DNA of 16,197 nt from Nitrosopumilaceae archaeon (GTDB taxonomy: Archaea > Thermoproteota > Nitrososphaeria > Nitrososphaerales > Nitrosopumilaceae), in NCBI GenBank assembly GCA_013867245.1, contig JACENB010000002.1:1-16197 (forward strand), written 5' to 3'. The translations under genes were made by a program, and so were the position numbers. Each line of letters starts with the position of its first letter. Positions within the stretch are counted from its first letter, which is position 1. Shown piece after piece: positions 12,971-16,197 of the stretch. The notes below the pieces were generated by a model that ran no database searches, was not told the DNA's origin, and was given only the letters and a program-made list of their open reading frames with translations.

Positions 12971-14680
12971 ATGGATGAAGAAATAAAAAATGAGATTAGA
13001 AAAATGGCTCTTCAGAATGCCTTTGAGCATGGAGGTCAGACTCAAGATAAAATAATTTTAGGGAAAATTCTGGGAACAAAACCAGAATTTAGAACAAAGG
13101 TAAAAGAGATTTCAGGAGAGATTTCAGAAATTGTTGCGTCAGTAAATCAACTGTCACCACAAGAACAACAAAAAGAGATGGAAGAAAAATTCCCAGATGC
13201 ATTAGCTCCTAAAGAAAAAATAGAAGAAAGAGAGGGATTGCCAGAACTAAAAGATGCAGTACAAGGGAAAGTTGTTACACGATTTCCTCCAGAACCTAAT
13301 GGTTATCCCCACATAGGACATGCAAAGGCTGCAATAATTAATTCAGAATATGCAAAAATGTATGGAGGGAAATTCATACTCAGGATGGATGATACAAATC
13401 CAGAAGCTGAAAGGATGGAGTATCATGCGGCAATCAAAGTAGGATTAGAATGGTTGGGAATTGAATTTGATCAAGTAAAGAGTACTTCTGATGACATGGA
13501 GTTATTTTATGAAAAAGGAATCGAATTAATTAATTCTGGAAAAGCCTACGTTTGTACATGTAAAAGAGAAGACATTAGTCAAAATCGTAGAGAAAGAAAA
13601 GCTTGCAAGTGTAGTATGGAAGATGTTGAAAAGAACAACAAAAATTGGGAAAAGATGCAAAGTAAATACAAACCAGGAGAAGCCATAGTTAGATTTCGCG
13701 GAGATATGAAAGCAGATAATGCTGTTATGAGAGATCCTGTCCTATTACGAATTATCGATGAAAAACATTACACAGTAGGTGACAAATACAGGATTTGGCC
13801 CAGCTATGATTTTGCAGTAGCAATTGAAGATAGCATAGATGGGGTGACACATGCTTTTCGTTCAAAAGAATTTGAGTTGAGAAAAGAGCTCATTGATGCA
13901 ATTTTGGATGCATTAGGCATGAGAAAACCTCAACAAGGCTTTTTCTCCAGGCTCGAATTCAAAGGAATGCCCATATCAAAGAGAATAATCAAACCCTTGA
14001 TTGAAGAAGGTAAAGTTTCATGGTATGACGATCCTAGATTACCAACACTAGAGGCTCTAAGAAGAAGAGGAATCAAGCCTGAGGCAATTAGAAAATTCAT
14101 CATGTCTTTAGGACTTACAAAGGCAAATACACTCGCACCATTTGATGCACTGGAGGCATTCAATAGAAAATTTGTTGATGCAGATAGTATGAGATTGTTT
14201 ATGGTAAAAAATCCTAAAAAATTGAAAATAAAAAATTTGTCACTATCAGCAGTTGAAATTCCTAACCATCCAATTAATGATATGGGTAAAAGAAAAATCG
14301 AAATTACTGAAGATTTTTACATTTCTGGAGACGATGCAGAATCAATTAAAGAACCCTCATCGATTAGACTTTTAGGATTAGGTAATGTCAAGATTACAAA
14401 AATTGGGGATGAATTTGAGGGAGAGTTTGAAGGAGATGGAGATTCATCAAACATATTAAAAATTCAATGGGTTCCACAAGAAACAGCTCATGAAATTAAA
14501 ATGATCATTCCAAAAATTTTATTCAACGGTGAAGAATTCAATGAGGAAAGTTTAGAGGAATTAGACGTTTATACAGAGCCTCAATATTTACAACTAAAGG
14601 AAGGAGAAGAAATTCAGTTTGTTAGATTTGGATATTGTAGAAAAGATTCACAAAATCAAGCAATTTTTACACACAAGTGA
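12971..14680 (+). CDS. gltX: glutamyl-tRNA synthetase, archaeal/eukaryotic type
   Basis: It charges tRNA-Glu with glutamate (class I). Residues 1-100 are the archaeal helical N-terminal extension. The catalytic domain begins with RFPPEPNGYPHIGHAKA, with HIGH at 114-117, and the KMSKS equivalent is PISKR at 334-338. The C-terminal part is beta-barrel-like, as in GlnRS and archaeal GluRS, rather than the helical anticodon domain of bacteria. Cys195, Cys197, Cys212 and Cys214 form CxC-X14-CxC, a possible zinc site in the insertion after the Rossmann half. Many archaeal GluRS charge only tRNA-Glu and leave Gln-tRNA to GatDE or GatCAB; this one cannot be judged by eye. It overlaps the next frame by 4 bases if that gene uses GTG. 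Confidence 0.95.
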   Translation: MDEEIKNEIRKMALQNAFEHGGQTQDKIILGKILGTKPEFRTKVKEISGEISEIVASVNQLSPQEQQKEMEEKFPDALAPKEKIEEREGLPELKDAVQGKVVTRFPPEPNGYPHIGHAKAAIINSEYAKMYGGKFILRMDDTNPEAERMEYHAAIKVGLEWLGIEFDQVKSTSDDMELFYEKGIELINSGKAYVCTCKREDISQNRRERKACKCSMEDVEKNNKNWEKMQSKYKPGEAIVRFRGDMKADNAVMRDPVLLRIIDEKHYTVGDKYRIWPSYDFAVAIEDSIDGVTHAFRSKEFELRKELIDAILDALGMRKPQQGFFSRLEFKGMPISKRIIKPLIEEGKVSWYDDPRLPTLEALRRRGIKPEAIRKFIMSLGLTKANTLAPFDALEAFNRKFVDADSMRLFMVKNPKKLKIKNLSLSAVEIPNHPINDMGKRKIEITEDFYISGDDAESIKEPSSIRLLGLGNVKITKIGDEFEGEFEGDGDSSNILKIQWVPQETAHEIKMIIPKILFNGEEFNEESLEELDVYTEPQYLQLKEGEEIQFVRFGYCRKDSQNQAIFTHK

Positions 14681-14685
14681 TTGAT

Positions 14686-15555
14686 ATGAAAATAGCACGA
14701 TTAGCACATGAGAATAATGAAACATATGGATTTGTTAAAGGGGACAAAGTTGCAACAAAAGATGAGATAACTTACCTTACGGGAGTTCCAATTCCATACA
14801 ATGTAAAAGATTTTCTCTTTGATGGATGGTTTGACGAAATTAAAAATAAAATTCAAGATTTGCCTTATGAAGAGAATCTATCTAAATTCAAATTATTAGC
14901 ACCTATTCCAAATCCCAACAAGATAATTTGTTTAGCGTTCAACTATGTAGATCATGCAAAAGAACAAGGTCTGACAGCTCCAGAGGATCCTGCTATCGTC
15001 ATAAAACCCAGAACAGCACTCAATGGAAATAACGCAAATATTGAATGTCCAGATTTTGTTACTCAATTAGATTATGAGGTTGAATTAGCCTTGATAATTG
15101 GAAAAGATTGCAAAAACATCAGTGTTGAAGAGGCTCAAAATGTAATTTTTGGATACATGGTATTCAATGATGTTTCAGCCAGAGATATTCAGTTCAAAGA
15201 TAAACAATTCACCAGAGGAAAAGGTTTTGATTCATTTGCACCTTGTGGACCATGGATCACAACTGCAGATGAAATTCAAGATGCACAAAATCTAAAATTA
15301 ACAACCAAAATCAATGGAGAAATAAGACAAAATTCCTCTACAAGCAATATGTTTATCAAAATACCTGAAATTATATCAAAAATTTCTAAAGTTATGACAT
15401 TAGAAAAAGGAGACATCATTTCAACAGGAACACCTGCAGGAGTTATGCTAAACAAACCAAATGCTGTTTTCTTAAAAGATGGAGACAAAGTTGAGATGGA
15501 GATTGAAGGTTTAGGAATTTTGAATAATACAATTAAAGTTGTAAAATCAATCTAA
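14686..15555 (+). CDS. fumarylacetoacetate hydrolase (FAH) family protein
   Basis: A cytoplasmic metal-dependent enzyme of the FAH superfamily, which includes fumarylpyruvate hydrolases, oxaloacetate decarboxylases/tautomerases and acylpyruvases. Family hallmarks are KIICLAFNYVDHAKE, the metal-binding LDYEVELALIIGKD (Asp129, Glu131, Glu133 counted from ATG 14686), FNDVSARDIQ, GKGFDSFAPCGPWI and DIISTGTPAGVM. I chose ATG 14686 (MKIARLAHENNE, 289 aa) because members often start this way; GTG at 14677 (292 aa, overlapping gltX by 4 bases) is the alternative. The substrate cannot be read from the sequence, and the neighbours (gltX, acetyltransferase) do not help. Its end overlaps the convergent acetyltransferase gene by 9 bases. 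Confidence 0.9.
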   Translation: MKIARLAHENNETYGFVKGDKVATKDEITYLTGVPIPYNVKDFLFDGWFDEIKNKIQDLPYEENLSKFKLLAPIPNPNKIICLAFNYVDHAKEQGLTAPEDPAIVIKPRTALNGNNANIECPDFVTQLDYEVELALIIGKDCKNISVEEAQNVIFGYMVFNDVSARDIQFKDKQFTRGKGFDSFAPCGPWITTADEIQDAQNLKLTTKINGEIRQNSSTSNMFIKIPEIISKISKVMTLEKGDIISTGTPAGVMLNKPNAVFLKDGDKVEMEIEGLGILNNTIKVVKSI

Positions 15556-16197
15556 ATTTTTTCTCAATAGATGAAATGAAAGTTTATGCTCTAAAAGTTC
15601 TAAATCAGGTAATTTCTCTTTAGTCAAAATTTGAATTCTATTACAATTATTTTTTACAGCATAATTTTGTAAAAATAAAATTATTTGTAATGAAGATTTT
15701 TCAGAACCTGAAAACATTGTAACGATTAGAGTATTAGCAAAATGTTCAGAATCAGAAATAATTGCAGTTGAAGTCTTACCATCAATTGTTGAGCGAATTA
15801 TTCTATTGTGCTTAGTTAATTCAGAGACTATAGAGTCCTCAAGTGGACGCCATCTCCAAGACTTTACATAATGAGGATATAGAGAGGCATCTATAGATTT
15901 TGGGAATGTGATATTGAAATTTGAGTTTTTTTTAGGCTCAAGAGAATAAAAATTCCAGGTTTGAAAGATTCCATATTCCAAAGATTTTGCCATAGAAAGA
16001 GAAATTGAATTTTCTACATCAATTAACATGTATGAAAGTAATGCGCCATTTTTTTGTCCTATTGATTCAGCATGACTAACTAAATCAGATGCAATTTTTT
16101 GTTTTCTAAAATTTGAATCAACTCTAATTCCTTCTATCCATATCTGATTCTTTAGAAAAAATGCATGACAAATACCAACAGGACGTTGTTTTTCATA
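15547..16197 (-). CDS. GNAT-family N-acetyltransferase, 5' end beyond the window
   Basis: The minus-strand frame is open from the right edge to the stop at 15547-15549, giving 216 residues without a start, so the gene enters from the right. The visible N-terminal part reads PVGICHAFFL, then QIWIEGIRVDSNFRKQKIA, then SDLVSHAESIGQKNGA. This is the beta4/helix3 core of GNAT enzymes, where the R-x-Q-K-I-A stretch (FRKQKIA) is the acetyl-CoA pyrophosphate loop. The later part (Trp-rich WRWRPLEDS) resembles archaeal GNAT proteins with an extra C-terminal half. An internal ATG at 16029 would cut off the acetyl-CoA site, so it is not the start. The acceptor is unknown. Confidence 0.82.
   Translation of the reverse strand, partial: YEKQRPVGICHAFFLKNQIWIEGIRVDSNFRKQKIASDLVSHAESIGQKNGALLSYMLIDVENSISLSMAKSLEYGIFQTWNFYSLEPKKNSNFNITFPKSIDASLYPHYVKSWRWRPLEDSIVSELTKHNRIIRSTIDGKTSTAIISDSEHFANTLIVTMFSGSEKSSLQIILFLQNYAVKNNCNRIQILTKEKLPDLELLEHKLSFHLLRKNLD

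Noticed and set aside
15547..16029. Complete 160-residue protein starting at ATG 16029
   Set aside because: The frame stays open to the window edge, and the upstream part contains the acetyl-CoA-binding motif of a GNAT enzyme, so this ATG is internal.
1..16197. CRISPR array, insertion sequence, integrase, toxin-antitoxin or defence genes
   Set aside because: No spaced direct repeats, terminal inverted repeats or matching proteins were seen; the only direct repeats are coding repeats in rps13 and rps4.

Overview
This AT-rich window carries ordinary chromosomal genes of an archaeon and most resembles a Nitrosopumilus-like ammonia-oxidising member of the Nitrososphaerota (Thaumarchaeota). The evidence is an archaeal-type RNA polymerase subunit N, archaeal-type uS13, uS4, uS2 and glutamyl-tRNA synthetase, an archaeal translin/TRAX-family protein, isopentenyl phosphate kinase, and a geranylgeranyl diphosphate synthase with the archaeal type I size determinant. 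Many starts sit about 25-28 bases downstream of a TATA-like box (apparently leaderless mRNAs), and TTG and GTG starts are common. The genus assignment is inference from gene content and base composition.

Layout. Positions 1-1330 hold a short gene fragment at the edge, a two-helix membrane protein, a convergent small winged-helix-like protein and a 50-residue cysteine-rich protein. Then come rps13-rps4 (1340-2524) and glmS (2577-4337). A leftward three-gene unit follows (6648 to 4330): NAD(P)H-hydrate epimerase, a metallo-beta-lactamase-fold hydrolase and a CobT-like phosphoribosyltransferase. Rightward from 6722 is a TRAX-like protein, facing a leftward tRNA-Leu(GAG) at 7352-7436. From 7489 a long rightward array runs rpoN - enolase - rps2 - mevalonate kinase - isopentenyl phosphate kinase - IPP isomerase-like Nudix protein - GGPP synthase - gltX - FAH-family hydrolase. 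A leftward GNAT acetyltransferase runs off the right edge.

How the genes work together. mvk, ipk, idi and the prenyl synthase form a compact cluster that supplies C20 isoprenoid for ether lipids. It is embedded among translation and transcription genes, as in the conserved archaeal rpoN-eno-rps2-mvk neighbourhood. The hydrate epimerase unit looks like metabolite repair plus cobamide metabolism.

No insertion sequence, CRISPR array, phage or defence system was seen, and I found no wholly new system. The best leads are an IPP isomerase homologue that keeps its metal ligands but has alanine at the catalytic cysteine position, a single TATA box that appears to serve tRNA-Leu and rpoN in opposite directions, an unlisted 50-residue CxC/CCxC protein, and a TRAX-like protein with its catalytic acids.
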